Positions 27,038 through 35,800 of a stretch of 64,000 bases of DNA are shown in pieces. The position numbers and the translations under genes are program-made. Every line of letters begins with the position of its first letter. Positions within the stretch are counted from its first letter, which is position 1. The notes beneath the pieces are model-generated. The model worked only from the letters and a program-made list of their open reading frames with translations, did no database searches and had not been told where the DNA came from. The DNA is from Desulfovibrio piger (GTDB taxonomy: Bacteria; Desulfobacterota; Desulfovibrionia; Desulfovibrionales; Desulfovibrionaceae), in NCBI RefSeq assembly GCF_951793255.1, contig NZ_OX636706.1, positions 2,281,001 through 2,345,000 on the forward strand, written 5' to 3'.

Positions 27038-27583
27038 CTACTTTATATTGCGCACTATCTCGCCTTTTTCGTTGACGCGATAACGGGCTTTTTCCTGACT
27101 TGCCCAGCCCTGCTTGTGGGTTATGAGGGCCGCTATCCTGTGGCCTTCCTCAATGTCAAAACCCCGGTGCGGCTGAACCGTTTTCATGGTGTAGGGGTTT
27201 GTCCGGTTGACGGCGATATGCACATGATAATTGCCGGTGTTCCCGTGCAGGGTGTAAAACGCCTGATGTTCCTGTAAACCCATGCGTTCAAGAAAAATAT
27301 GCGCGGCCTCGTCAATCTGTTCATGGCTCGGCAGTTCGTTTTCCTGCCAGGACATAACCCAGTGGGCAATCGGCATTTTGCTTTGTACGGATTCCTCGGC
27401 AAGAGCAATCATTTCATTTTTTTGCGCCGCCAAAGTCCCTGTGATGAAGTTCAACGCTCCTGAATACATCAGCTTGTCGTTGCCGTATTCGTCCTTTTCG
27501 GCAAAGATGTAGTCCACCAGGGCGGCTATCATGGTCGCCTTGGGCTTCTCAAAATTGGTGCGCTTCAGCTTTTTCAGGATCAT
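27038..27583 (-). CDS. Relaxase nuclease domain (MobP-type), N-terminal part
   Basis: 181 residues beginning MILKKLKRTNFEKPKATMIA. The motif III histidines appear in GNYHVHIAVNRTNP, and a candidate catalytic tyrosine lies near the N-terminus in ALVDYIF or later. It should nick oriT and lead transfer of the IME. It ends ...EIVRNIK-TAG, then five codons, then ATG of the downstream part in the same frame, so the gene is one relaxase interrupted by amber. The start overlaps the mobC stop (TAATG). Confidence 0.85.
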   Translation of the reverse strand: MILKKLKRTNFEKPKATMIAALVDYIFAEKDEYGNDKLMYSGALNFITGTLAAQKNEMIALAEESVQSKMPIAHWVMSWQENELPSHEQIDEAAHIFLERMGLQEHQAFYTLHGNTGNYHVHIAVNRTNPYTMKTVQPHRGFDIEEGHRIAALITHKQGWASQEKARYRVNEKGEIVRNIK

Positions 27584-27906
27584 TATCTTTCGCTCAATCT
27601 CTCAATGACCGCCCGTATGGCGTTCAGGGTCGCGCTCAATTCCGCAAGCTCATTCCTCCCGCCTTTTTCCCTGACCGCTTCAAAATTGTATTTGAGCAAG
27701 CCGCCAAGTCGCCGCAACTCCCGGATGGTCTGGCCGTCCGTCTTGGCGACAAGCGGTCTGCCCCCAAAGAACAGGCGGCGCATGTATTCGGAAACGGAGA
27801 TTCCGGCGATTGCCGCCTGTCCGCTCAAACGCGCGTCCTCCTCGCCGGTAAGCCTGAGCGTCCGGCGGCACTGAAAACGCGCGAGGGTCTTGTCTTTTGC
27901 TTTCAT
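27583..27906 (-). CDS. mobC: MobC-like relaxosome accessory protein
   Basis: 107 residues with a ribbon-helix-helix start (RRTLRLTGEEDARLSGQAAIAGISVSEYMRRLFFG) and the MobC pattern in the second half (IRELRRLGGLLKYNFEAVRE, LNAIRAVIERL). Such proteins bind oriT and help the relaxase open the strands. TAATG overlap with the relaxase gene. Confidence 0.85.
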   Translation of the reverse strand: MKAKDKTLARFQCRRTLRLTGEEDARLSGQAAIAGISVSEYMRRLFFGGRPLVAKTDGQTIRELRRLGGLLKYNFEAVREKGGRNELAELSATLNAIRAVIERLSER

Positions 27907-28360
27907 GCCTTTCCTGCCTTTTCAGCGCGTGAGAAGCGAAGCGCCGAATGCGCTGTGGAGTCCAGAGGCGCAGCCTTTGGCAAGGTGTGTGGCTGTCGTC
28001 AGACAGCTACCAACTTGTGAAGAAAAACCGCAATCGTTATGCAAAACAACCTCCATTCAATCCAGTAATCAGCGCATGACGCTTTCCGCTGAATTTTGTT
28101 TGGAACATATATGAGATTTTTCTTTATGTGCAAGCAAAAAAGGCAAATGGACGGTATTATTCTTTTGAGTACAATAGCCATTTTCTGTATGATGAAACAT
28201 GATTTTTCACTTCATAAAAAAGTTACTGTGCATATTTGTGCGCTACAGTCTTTTCTGTGCATTACTGTACAATGCCGTCTTGCCCTTGGTACTTGAAAAT
28301 AAAGTCGCAATTATGATATGTCTGTTCGCAAAAATCAGTTTCGCAACAGGAGATAAGGCA
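27907..28360. other. Divergent intergenic region, probable oriT of the IME
   Basis: 454 bp between divergent mobC and a plus-strand mobilization gene, the usual place for oriT. It includes a small hairpin CTGTC-GTCA-GACAG (about 27990-28005) and AT-rich sequence. No nick-site consensus could be fixed by eye. Confidence 0.4.
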
Positions 28361-28651
28361 ATGGGAAAAGCGCAACGCTACACAATGGAACAGATTCAGG
28401 CCGCGCAAAAATCATTGCGGGGGCTGGCGGTGAAAAACGCCGGAAAGACCAGAGCGGAAACGGTGGAGTTTCTGGCGGCGGATATTCGCAAGGCCGTGGA
28501 GCAAGGTTACAGCCTGAATGAAATCAGGGACACTCTCGCCAAAGCGGGCATATCGGCTCCGCTCTCGCGCATGAAAGCTCTGCTTGGGCAAGGCGAGGGT
28601 GGAAGCGGCGCAAACGGTCGGGGATATGCCGGAAATTCCGGGCAAGCCTGA
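28361..28651 (+). CDS. Small protein next to mob genes, possible mobilization accessory
   Basis: 96 residues starting MGKAQRYTMEQIQAAQKSLR, with an AGGAGA site seven bases ahead. Helical and soluble, with a basic N-terminal half (KNAGKTRAETVEFLAADIRKA) and a glycine-rich tail. It is divergent from mobC across the probable oriT. No family was recognised with certainty; the position suggests a relaxosome or regulatory role. Confidence 0.65.
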   Translation: MGKAQRYTMEQIQAAQKSLRGLAVKNAGKTRAETVEFLAADIRKAVEQGYSLNEIRDTLAKAGISAPLSRMKALLGQGEGGSGANGRGYAGNSGQA

Positions 28652-28996
28652 ACCGGAAAGCATGGTCACGGCTCAGGCTGATACTGCCGTGACTACTGAC
28701 CTGCCCGGCGGGAAAAAGTGCAGTTATTTTTAACTGTGAAGGGTAAAAGCGGTTTCAGAAAAGGCGTGAGCGTATTTTGCCTTTCGGCCTTTCTGCCTTT
28801 TGCTTGTGTGGAGTTTTTTTGTTCGGAAGCCCCCTGCGGAGCGTTTTTTCGTCCCGTCGCCCGCGAAGCGGAAACGCCGGAAGCACGGCGGCGAATGTCA
28901 AGGCCGGGCAAAGCCCGCCCGCATAGCGGGTTGCCTTGACAGAGCCGCCGCTTCCGGCACAGTTGCGGGCGTGACGGGCGAAAACAGGGGCAATTT
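28652..28996. other. 345 bp without a gene, with a long imperfect inverted repeat
   Basis: The region between the small plus-strand gene and the AlpA-like gene holds a long stem (28876-28958: GCCGGAAG...GGCGGC...TGTCAAGGC pairing with GCCTTGACA...GCCGCC...CTTCCGGC). It may be an alternative oriT, an origin or a terminator. Nothing else is recognisable. Confidence 0.5.
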
Positions 28997-29230
28997 TCAT
29001 TTCTGCTTTTCGTCCTTTTTCTCCTCCGCTTTTTGTTGTTCCCCCGTCAGTTCCCTGAGCGTTTTGGCAATGTCCGAGGCTTTCCAGACCGTTGTTTTGG
29101 GGCCGATTTTTATCGGCTTTGGGTACTTGCCGCTTTTGCAACCTTGCCACCATGCGCTTCTGCTTATGGGTATAAGCTCCAGCACTTGCGAGATTCGCAA
29201 AAGCGCGTCTTCGTTTATGGTTTGTGACAT
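28997..29230 (-). CDS. AlpA-like DNA-binding regulator/excisionase
   Basis: 77 residues from ATG 29230 (GGAGG nine bases upstream). The MerR/AlpA-type HTH is seen in ALLRISQVLELIPISRSAWW and KYPKPIKIGPKTTVW. Such proteins next to P4-type integrases activate integrase expression or act as directionality factors. It lies 42 bp downstream of the integrase gene. Confidence 0.85.
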   Translation of the reverse strand: MSQTINEDALLRISQVLELIPISRSAWWQGCKSGKYPKPIKIGPKTTVWKASDIAKTLRELTGEQQKAEEKKDEKQK

Positions 29231-29272
29231 ACTTTCCTCCGTTGGTTGTGGGTGTTGTTTCAAAAATTGTTT

Positions 29273-30469
29273 TCATACACCACCAAGACTGTTGCGCGTT
29301 TTTTCGCGTAATTCATCAAGGTAGTCGGCCCATTCCTGCATCATCTTCCGCCGTTCAGGCAGATATTCGGCGCGGTTGTATATGCCGCGAATGATGTTTC
29401 TTGGAACGTGCGCAAGCTGGCGTTCTATCCAGTCAGCGTTATAGCCAAGCTCGTTAAGCATGGTGGAGGCCATAGACCTGAAGCCGTGCGGGCACATTTC
29501 ATCAGTGTCAAAGCCGATGCGCCGTATTGCCCCAAGCAGGGCTGATTTGCTCATGCTCCGCTTTTCTGTTTTGTAGTTGGGGAATACATAAACGTCATTG
29601 CCGGAGTAGTTTTGCATTCTCCGCAGTATCGCTATGGACTGGCGGCTCAGGGGTATCAGGTGGTCGCGGGACATTTTCATGCGTTCCGCCGGAATGCGCC
29701 ACAAAGCGTCATCAAAATCAATTTCCCGCCATTCGGCGTTGCGCAGTTCGCCGGTGCGGCAAAACGTGAGCGCCATAAGTTGCAAGGCGCTCCGCACAAC
29801 AAGAGTTCCGGGGTAGTTGTCCAGGGCAATCAGCAAATTGCCCACGGCTTCCGGCGTGGTCTGCGAAGGCAGGTTTCGGCGTATGCGCGGGGCAAGCGCG
29901 CCTTTCAGATCCGCCGCCGGGTCGCGCTCGGCGCGGCCGGTAGCAATGGCGTAGCGGAAAACGCACGAACAGATTGTACGCACACAATGCGCTATGTCCC
30001 TCGTTCCCCGCGCTTCGATTTTTCGGAGTATCGCCAATACTTCCGGCGCGGAAATTGTGTTGACGGGCTTTGAGCCTATGGCCGGGAAGAGATTGCGCTT
30101 CATGCGGCAAAGGTTGGTCTTGGTGTATGCTTCGCTCCATTTGTCGCGCTGTTGCTCATACCATTCCATAGCAACCAGTTCAAAAGTGTTCTGGTAGGCG
30201 ACTTTTTCCTGTTTACGCTGTTCTGACGGGTCAATACCGCTTTCAAGCGTCTTGCGGGCCTGTTCGGCGCGTTCTCTGGCGTCCTTCAGGCTGACGGTGG
30301 GGTACAGGCCAAGGGAAATGAGTTTTTCCCTGCCGTGAAACTGGTATTTGAACCGCCATGCTTTTGTGCCGTTGGGGGACACGAGCATGAAAAGTCCCTT
30401 GCCGTCGAACAACTTTTGCGCCTTGTCGCCGGGCTTTACGGCTCTGAGGGCTGTATCGGTCAATGCCAT
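29273..30469 (-). CDS. int: P4-type tyrosine integrase of the IME
   Basis: 398 residues from ATG 30469 (GGAGG upstream); a longer start was rejected. N-terminal DUF4102 arm-binding domain (MALTDTALRAVKPGDKAQKL), a central SAM-like domain, and a catalytic domain with Arg238 (FCRTGELR), His328-x2-Arg331 (PHGFRSMAS), His354 (LAHVP) and Tyr364 (IYNRAEYL). P4-type integrases mostly use tRNA genes; this one has used a protein-coding target, the traU Walker B codons. It lies about 170 bp from the right att core. Confidence 0.93.
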   Translation of the reverse strand: MALTDTALRAVKPGDKAQKLFDGKGLFMLVSPNGTKAWRFKYQFHGREKLISLGLYPTVSLKDARERAEQARKTLESGIDPSEQRKQEKVAYQNTFELVAMEWYEQQRDKWSEAYTKTNLCRMKRNLFPAIGSKPVNTISAPEVLAILRKIEARGTRDIAHCVRTICSCVFRYAIATGRAERDPAADLKGALAPRIRRNLPSQTTPEAVGNLLIALDNYPGTLVVRSALQLMALTFCRTGELRNAEWREIDFDDALWRIPAERMKMSRDHLIPLSRQSIAILRRMQNYSGNDVYVFPNYKTEKRSMSKSALLGAIRRIGFDTDEMCPHGFRSMASTMLNELGYNADWIERQLAHVPRNIIRGIYNRAEYLPERRKMMQEWADYLDELREKTRNSLGGV

Positions 30470-30496
30470 TGGGGTAATCCTCCGTGTTGAGATTGA

Positions 30497-30530
30497 TTTA
30501 CCCCATACGCTACCCCCAAAAATGGGGTAT
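30497..30530 (-). repeat. Probable integrase arm site, right IME end
   Basis: Read on the minus strand, TGGGGGTA and TGGGGTA repeats separated by five bases, just upstream of the integrase gene. It has the same spacing and composition as 18948-18979 at the other end. Confidence 0.5.
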
Positions 30531-30597
30531 GTCCATGCGTCCAAGAAAATCCATGTATATCCAAATTTTCAAATTTATCTTGTATTATCAATATGTT

Positions 30598-33030
30598 TTA
30601 TATCAAAACGGATGATATTTTTCTGCGATAGTCCTCTTCGTAGCAAAGCCGCTTGGGGTCTTCCCGGATCGCCTCAATACGCATGGCATGGTAGGCTCGA
30701 TAGCGTTCGGACATCAGCTGCACATCGCTGGGCATGAGGAAGAAGCGTCCGCCCAGAATATGTCTGGCCAGCATGTACATGACTGCCGACTGCCTGTCTG
30801 CGGCCGACCCTCCGCGAGGAGCCACTTCATCAAGATCGAGGCTGACTATCTGGGCATCGCCAATATCGAACTGTGTCGGTTCCTTGAGCAGCGGATAAGC
30901 CTCAATGGCATCCGACAGAGCACGCCAGACGCCGAGAATGACAGGCGGCTCATAGGTGTTCTGAATTCCTGTATTCTGGCGAAGCTGCGTCAGAACATCC
31001 GCAAGCAGGGGGACTGCATAGCGCTGCGCCAGCAGAGCCTGATGCGGATAGCCTAGATCAAACAGGGCATCCACCACTTCCCACCAGCTTGTCGAAGCAT
31101 CCAGAGGAACAGCGGCCTTGAGAAGCAGCTCATGAATTTCAGGCAGAGTATTCGCCTGATAAAGCCGGGGATGTCGTTTGTCCGAAAGTTCGTCATAGGC
31201 AAGGCTGACGGCTCTGCCGATAATGCCGGGCACGCTGTCGGCAGGCGCTGACGATTCCAGCGGCGTTGCCAGCAGATTGAGGAAATTCGTCAGAAAGGCC
31301 TTGTGCGACGGCAAGGGCGTGCGATTACCGAGCGGTAAATCAAAGGGATTGACGGCATAGTCGGGCGTCATCCTGAGACGGTGATATGCCGCAAGATGCT
31401 TTTGCCCTTCGGGAAGATTCTCTTGCAGCAAGGTGATCAGGCCGGAACTGGACGGCCCCACGTCCACAATGGACAGCCACGGAAGGCGGGAAAGCCCGGC
31501 CTGCGTCACAAAGGCAAAGTTCATGGCATTGAGGAAGACCGACTTGCCCCCGCCCATCGGGGCAACGCCAATATCTATCCATGCGGCCTGCTCCGAAGAA
31601 TTGGCCGCAAAGGGAATGATCTTGCCGTCTCCGGTACGGAACAGCAGACTGCCTTCCCTCCAAGGAGAGGCGGGACGCAACGGCGTCATGCCGATGGCAT
31701 CCTGCAAGGGGGCGGCTGTTACCGGAGCCGGAGACGCGGGCATCATGCCGGGAAGCGTCGCCGTCACACCAAGAAGCGGATCGCCAAGAGCTTCGGCCAC
31801 ATCCGTTGTGCCCCAGCCCTGAATAGTCTTTGCCAGTTCCGCAACGCGGCGTCTGAGCAAAAGAAATGCCTCCTGTTCCGGCAGCTCCCGCACGCTGGCC
31901 CAGGTGCAGAGGCAGATGCGGAACTTCACGCAGCACATGCCTTCAAGGTTCAGCGCTCTCAGCACATCCACAGCCTTGTTGAAGCGCTTGTTATCCGAGG
32001 AGGTAAAAGCAAGGAGCGTGGAAAGCAGAGGTCGCAGCCCCATACGCAAACCTCCGTCCTCGATAAGAAAGGAGATGCGGTACGGCAGACGCTCATCCCG
32101 CCTGGCAAGAATGCGGAACAACTCCTGAAAGGGCTTCGGGGTCTGCGGCATGAGGGTCATGATTAGCGGCCCGTAAATCCTGTCTCCGATGCGGATGGCG
32201 TTCCGGGAGAGCAGCTGCCCTTCTTCCGGCCAGAGCTGCGTCCTGAAATCCGGGTACAGCATGTTGTGACGCTCATCCCCTGCCTCCGGGTCCGGCAGAC
32301 GAAGAGGCAGCGGATCGCCGGGCATGAGGGCTTTCCAGTTCCGGCTTGTCAGCTCCGGGGCGATGCACGTTCTGATGTCCCGCAAGGCCGCATGGGCCGA
32401 CAGCGGCCATGCCAGCAAATCCGTCTGTCGGAAAGCATCCAGAACGCCCGTCAGAAAGCCGTTGTGCGCATCATGCAGCGCGGAGACGGCACAGGAAACC
32501 TGCTGACATCCCGGAATGACCGGAGTCTTTGACATGGCGGCAGCCCGCTCTTTCAGTGCCGTTTTCCGCAGCGTATCGGAAAGCACAGAAGGCCGTGTCC
32601 ACAGAACCAGCCAGCATGTTTCCAGAGCGCAATATCTTTTCAGTGCATTTCCCCAGTCATCCAGAAGACTGCCGACATGCAGGCCAAGATTTTGCGCGGT
32701 AAGCCGCGAAGGCCGCAGGAGTTCCGCAATCCGCTCCCCGCTTCCCTCCGGGTCATACTCAAAAAGCACCTGAACAAGATGGCCCGGTCTGGAAAGGCTG
32801 GATTGCAGCTTTTCCGTCAGAGAGGAAACAATGGAACCAAACTCTTCGACGCCAATCTGTTTGAGCGACCCCTCAAGGCGCAGCAGGCTGATCAGGCTGC
32901 CGTCATCGGCTACCAGTACGCCGTCATCCACCGTTTCCAGCCGGCAGTAGCTGTGTACCGGCCCGGCAAAGACTTCCGACAGGGCACGAATGCCGCAGTC
33001 CACTCCATGAACCAGACGATCAAGCATCAC
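30598..33030 (-). pseudogene. traU: N-terminal fragment of traU (dotO/icmB ATPase), truncated by IME
   Basis: 810 residues. The first ~795 are TraU/DotO: an N-terminal domain, Walker A region (WIDIGVAPMGGGKSVFLNAM) near residue 490, and SLDLDEVAPRGG. Native sequence ends at REDPKRLCY inside the att core, then about a dozen foreign codons to a stop. It lacks the Walker B and C-terminal lobe, now at 18334-18880. The VirB4-like ATPase energises channel assembly, so the insertion should block conjugation while the IME is in place. ATGA overlap with traM. Confidence 0.93.
30638..30644. repeat. IME att core, right copy
   Basis: TCGTAGC, matching 18881-18887. It marks where the traU N-terminal fragment leaves its normal sequence; beyond it the frame adds only a short non-native tail to a TAA at 30598. 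Confidence 0.85.
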
Positions 33031-33737
33031 GACTCCCTCTTCAGAACGATCTGCTGGATAACGACGCCGCGCGGCGTTATGGCCGTGGAAGCCCGGCGCA
33101 CAAGAACAGTGGCAAGAAGGCGTTGCGTACTTTCAACGCCCTGGCTGGATTCGTAGGAAACAACAAGAGGGAATTCGATACGCCATGTGGCCGTATCTCC
33201 TACCAGACCGGAGGCGATAATGACCGGCGCTCGCGTGGCGACAGCGGATGCGGAAAGGCGCTTCTCCCTGATCATCTCCAGAATGCCGGAAGTTTTCAGA
33301 GACGCGAGAAAGGACTTATAGGCATCCTCATCGAAATGGCTCCGCAGGGCTTCCAGCTTCTTGCGCCATTCCAGAAAGTCCAGAGACATGGCCCCCGCAA
33401 TGGTATCCGCTGTCCATGAAAGGAGGCCCTGCTGCGTCAGCAGGGGCTGATTCAGCGGGATCATGGGAGCAAGCCGCAAATCGGGAGTAGCCGCGAAATA
33501 ACGCGGCGTCGGGCGATGCAGAAGGAGCAGCGCAATGACTCCCAGACTGACGGCCAGCGCAACGGATAAACCCAGTGCCAGCTTCATGACGCGATAAAAC
33601 TGCGCTCTGTACCAGCTCAGACCGCCAATGACGCCTGTTGCGTCATGGACAGAAAAAGAGGCATGAGCATCCGATTCGCTCATGGTCTGCGCCGGGGGCC
33701 TGGATTGATGTTTCTGTATCCATGTGAAGATGCTCAT
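33027..33737 (-). CDS. traM: DotI/IcmL (TraM) inner-membrane protein
   Basis: 236 residues with one membrane segment (about 52-75, LALGLSVALAVSLGVIALLLL) and a periplasmic IcmL domain: SWTADTIAGAMSLDFLEWRK, HFDEDAYKSFLASL, WRIEFPLVVSYES, LLATVLVRRAS. IcmL/DotI is a VirB8-like part of the inner-membrane complex. In R64 traM precedes traN; here it lies between traR and traU. Confidence 0.88.
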   Translation of the reverse strand: MSIFTWIQKHQSRPPAQTMSESDAHASFSVHDATGVIGGLSWYRAQFYRVMKLALGLSVALAVSLGVIALLLLHRPTPRYFAATPDLRLAPMIPLNQPLLTQQGLLSWTADTIAGAMSLDFLEWRKKLEALRSHFDEDAYKSFLASLKTSGILEMIREKRLSASAVATRAPVIIASGLVGDTATWRIEFPLVVSYESSQGVESTQRLLATVLVRRASTAITPRGVVIQQIVLKRES

Positions 33738-33758
33738 GCCTCATCTCCTTTTATGGGG

Positions 33759-34151
33759 TTACAGGCCGAGTTCTCCCAGGCCGGAAGTCTGATCGGAACC
33801 GAAAAGGGTAGCCGAGCCGGAACCGAGCGTCTCTCCCAAGCCGAGGATGATCGCGCCGATCAGCAGCTTGATGATGCCGCTGGTATAGGTGGACTGCCCC
33901 TGCTGACGTGTGGCCTTGTACATGTCCACGCAGCCCCAGACCCCCATAGCAAGACCGGTTGCGAATCCGGCAAGGGATATGCCCTTGGCAACACCCTTGG
34001 AGTTTTCAGCCACATTCTGCCCGATTTCTCCGAGCGGAACGGCAGCCTGAACAAGTTCGGGTGCAAGCAGCCAGACAGCGGCGATGCCGAGCCCTGCGGC
34101 TGTCCAGCGGCATGACGAAATGAGTCCGGGATTCCCTGCAACGCTCTTCAT
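33759..34151 (-). CDS. traR: IcmD/DotP (TraR)-like small membrane protein
   Basis: 130 residues: a hydrophobic signal-like N-terminus, then KGISLAGFATGLAMGVWGCV and a second hydrophobic segment IIKLLIGAIILGLGET. This two-helix pattern with YTSG-type linker matches IcmD/TraR, a pilin-like or membrane core protein of type IVB systems. Flanked by traQ and traM. Confidence 0.75.
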   Translation of the reverse strand: MKSVAGNPGLISSCRWTAAGLGIAAVWLLAPELVQAAVPLGEIGQNVAENSKGVAKGISLAGFATGLAMGVWGCVDMYKATRQQGQSTYTSGIIKLLIGAIILGLGETLGSGSATLFGSDQTSGLGELGL

Positions 34152-34166
34152 GACTTCCTCCGAATG

Positions 34167-34673
34167 TCAGCCAAGGATTCTGGCGACATATGTTTGGACG
34201 TCACCGCCTATCGTAGCTCCAAGGCCACGCAGGAAGGTGACGAGGTTGACGGCGAGAATGCCACCAAACAGGTGCACGATTCCCCTGCTGAAATTCATGG
34301 CCTGATTGGGCGTATCGCGCATAAGATACAGCCCGCGCGCAATACCAATGACGCCGACCGTAGCGATGGCGTAGACGGCAAACTGGATGTAGACAGAACC
34401 GGGAGAGGACGGCGGGCTGTAGCTCAGGCTCTGTTCTGAGGACTGATTGAAGACAGTCATGGCCAGTGAATCCATGAGTGCCGGCAAGTTGAGCAGCAAA
34501 ACAGCGCAAACGAACGTCCAGACAGCCGACGAGCGATTGAAGCGATGTTTGCCGCTTATCGCCAGCACACAGGCTGTCAGGGCAAAGCCCAGTCCCGCCA
34601 GGTACGACAGTCGAATGATGACAGGCCACCATTGCTGCAAATGGGGGATGACATTGGCAACATAGTTGTCCAT
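34167..34673 (-). CDS. traQ: IcmC/DotE (TraQ)-like inner-membrane protein
   Basis: 168 residues from ATG 34673 (MDNYVANVIPHLQQWWPVII), with four membrane segments (RLSYLAGLGFALTACVLAIS; SAVWTFVCAVLLLNLPAL; VYIQFAVYAIATVGVIGIAR; GIVHLFGGILAVNLVTFL). This pattern and its place between traO and traR match TraQ/DotE. A longer start 21 bp upstream exists but overlaps traO more. Confidence 0.75.
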   Translation of the reverse strand: MDNYVANVIPHLQQWWPVIIRLSYLAGLGFALTACVLAISGKHRFNRSSAVWTFVCAVLLLNLPALMDSLAMTVFNQSSEQSLSYSPPSSPGSVYIQFAVYAIATVGVIGIARGLYLMRDTPNQAMNFSRGIVHLFGGILAVNLVTFLRGLGATIGGDVQTYVARILG

Positions 34674-34677
34674 CGCA

Positions 34678-35790
34678 TCACCTGCCCTTGACACTCACGA
34701 TGAGGATACCAACAGGCGTTCCGCTCTCAAGGCGGACAGTCGGCGGACGATCAAAGCCCCTTTCAAAGATTTTTCCGGCTTTTTCCCCAACCTTCCCGGC
34801 AGCTATCCATGCCTGATCGCCCACGCTGTAGGTATTCCAGACCATCTGATCGCTGGTTTCGCCGTTGTAGCCGTAGATCGTACTCTGAGAGCCGCTGTAG
34901 CGCTTGGCCGTTCCCAGCCCCTCAAGAAAAGCCGATGCAATGAGTCCGCCCCAGCGGCTGAAAAAATGGGTATTAACCGAACTGGCCACCGACGCTTCGG
35001 ACGTGCCGGGGTCAACCGCATAGGCTTCTATCTGGACGGGTTCACCGTCAGAAGGAATGATTCTGTTGAACGCCAGTACGAGGCGTTCATCATGGCGCTG
35101 AAACGTGCCCATGATACGGGCATTGCAGTATTTGCCGGAGGTAATGGTTGCCAGTACGGCAGACGGCACATCGGAATTCACGCTGATGTCGATGATGCCG
35201 TACAGCAAATCTCCGGCCCGGATTGCCACCGGAGCAACGGGGGACTTTTCCGGGGTGGCCAGCGTCCGTCCTTCATCGGACACAGAAGTTTTCTCTGCTT
35301 CCTTTGAAAAATCCCGCTGATAAACGATTTGTCCCTGTCCTGTCGAAGCTGCGGCCAGCCGGGCATCCAGCGTCGCCAAATCTTCCTGCATACGCTTGAG
35401 CATGGCGTTATCCGTGCGCGGGGGCTGGACAGGCGCGACGCGCACAGGAGCAACAGGGGGCGTGGCAGGAGGCGTTTCCGCCTTCTTCACGACCACGGGT
35501 TTTTTGTCTCCCACAGGCGTCGGGACAAAACTTTCCCCGCTCTTGAGCGCCTCGCTGGCCTGACGCTGATCATGTTCCCGGAGCTTCTGATTGTACTCCT
35601 CGGAACCAATCCCCCCGGCCTGCCCGCTGACACGATCCGATTTTGCAGGAGACATGCGGGCTGAGCTGGACGGTTCTTCCGCAGCAAAGAACAGGGAAAA
35701 GGCAAGGACAAGGACGGAAAGCCCTATCACTATGCCAAGAGCCAGAACCACGAGGCGTCTTTTCTTTTCCAGACTTGTCATGTCGCTCAT
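34678..35790 (-). CDS. traO: DotG/IcmE (TraO) VirB10-like core protein
   Basis: 370 residues with one N-terminal membrane segment (about 12-35), a Pro/Ala-rich linker (residues ~90-150) and a C-terminal VirB10-like domain: GDLLYGIIDISVNSDVPSAV, FNRIIPSDGEPVQIEAYAVDP, SRWGGLIASAFLEGLG. DotG spans the envelope and links both membranes. It is much shorter than Legionella DotG, lacking the repeat region, as in plasmid TraO. Confidence 0.92.
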   Translation of the reverse strand: MSDMTSLEKKRRLVVLALGIVIGLSVLVLAFSLFFAAEEPSSSARMSPAKSDRVSGQAGGIGSEEYNQKLREHDQRQASEALKSGESFVPTPVGDKKPVVVKKAETPPATPPVAPVRVAPVQPPRTDNAMLKRMQEDLATLDARLAAASTGQGQIVYQRDFSKEAEKTSVSDEGRTLATPEKSPVAPVAIRAGDLLYGIIDISVNSDVPSAVLATITSGKYCNARIMGTFQRHDERLVLAFNRIIPSDGEPVQIEAYAVDPGTSEASVASSVNTHFFSRWGGLIASAFLEGLGTAKRYSGSQSTIYGYNGETSDQMVWNTYSVGDQAWIAAGKVGEKAGKIFERGFDRPPTVRLESGTPVGILIVSVKGR

Positions 35791-35800
35791 GGCACAATCC

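Larger units (their letters stand above)
18881..30644. mobile_element. Integrative mobilizable element inserted in traU
   Basis: An 11,757-bp insertion (plus one 7-bp repeat copy). TCGTAGC occurs at both ends (18881-18887 and 30638-30644); removing one copy plus the insert restores a continuous traU frame (...DPKRLCYDEAHRV...). It contains a P4-type tyrosine integrase next to the right end, an AlpA-like regulator, mobC, a relaxase gene, two insertion sequences and a methionine-oxidation-repair cargo. It has no transfer channel genes, so it would need a helper. Confidence 0.92.

Noticed and set aside
28755..29276. 173-codon minus-strand frame overlapping the AlpA-like gene
   Set aside because: It overlaps the well-supported AlpA frame and the inverted repeat, and its composition is not protein-like.
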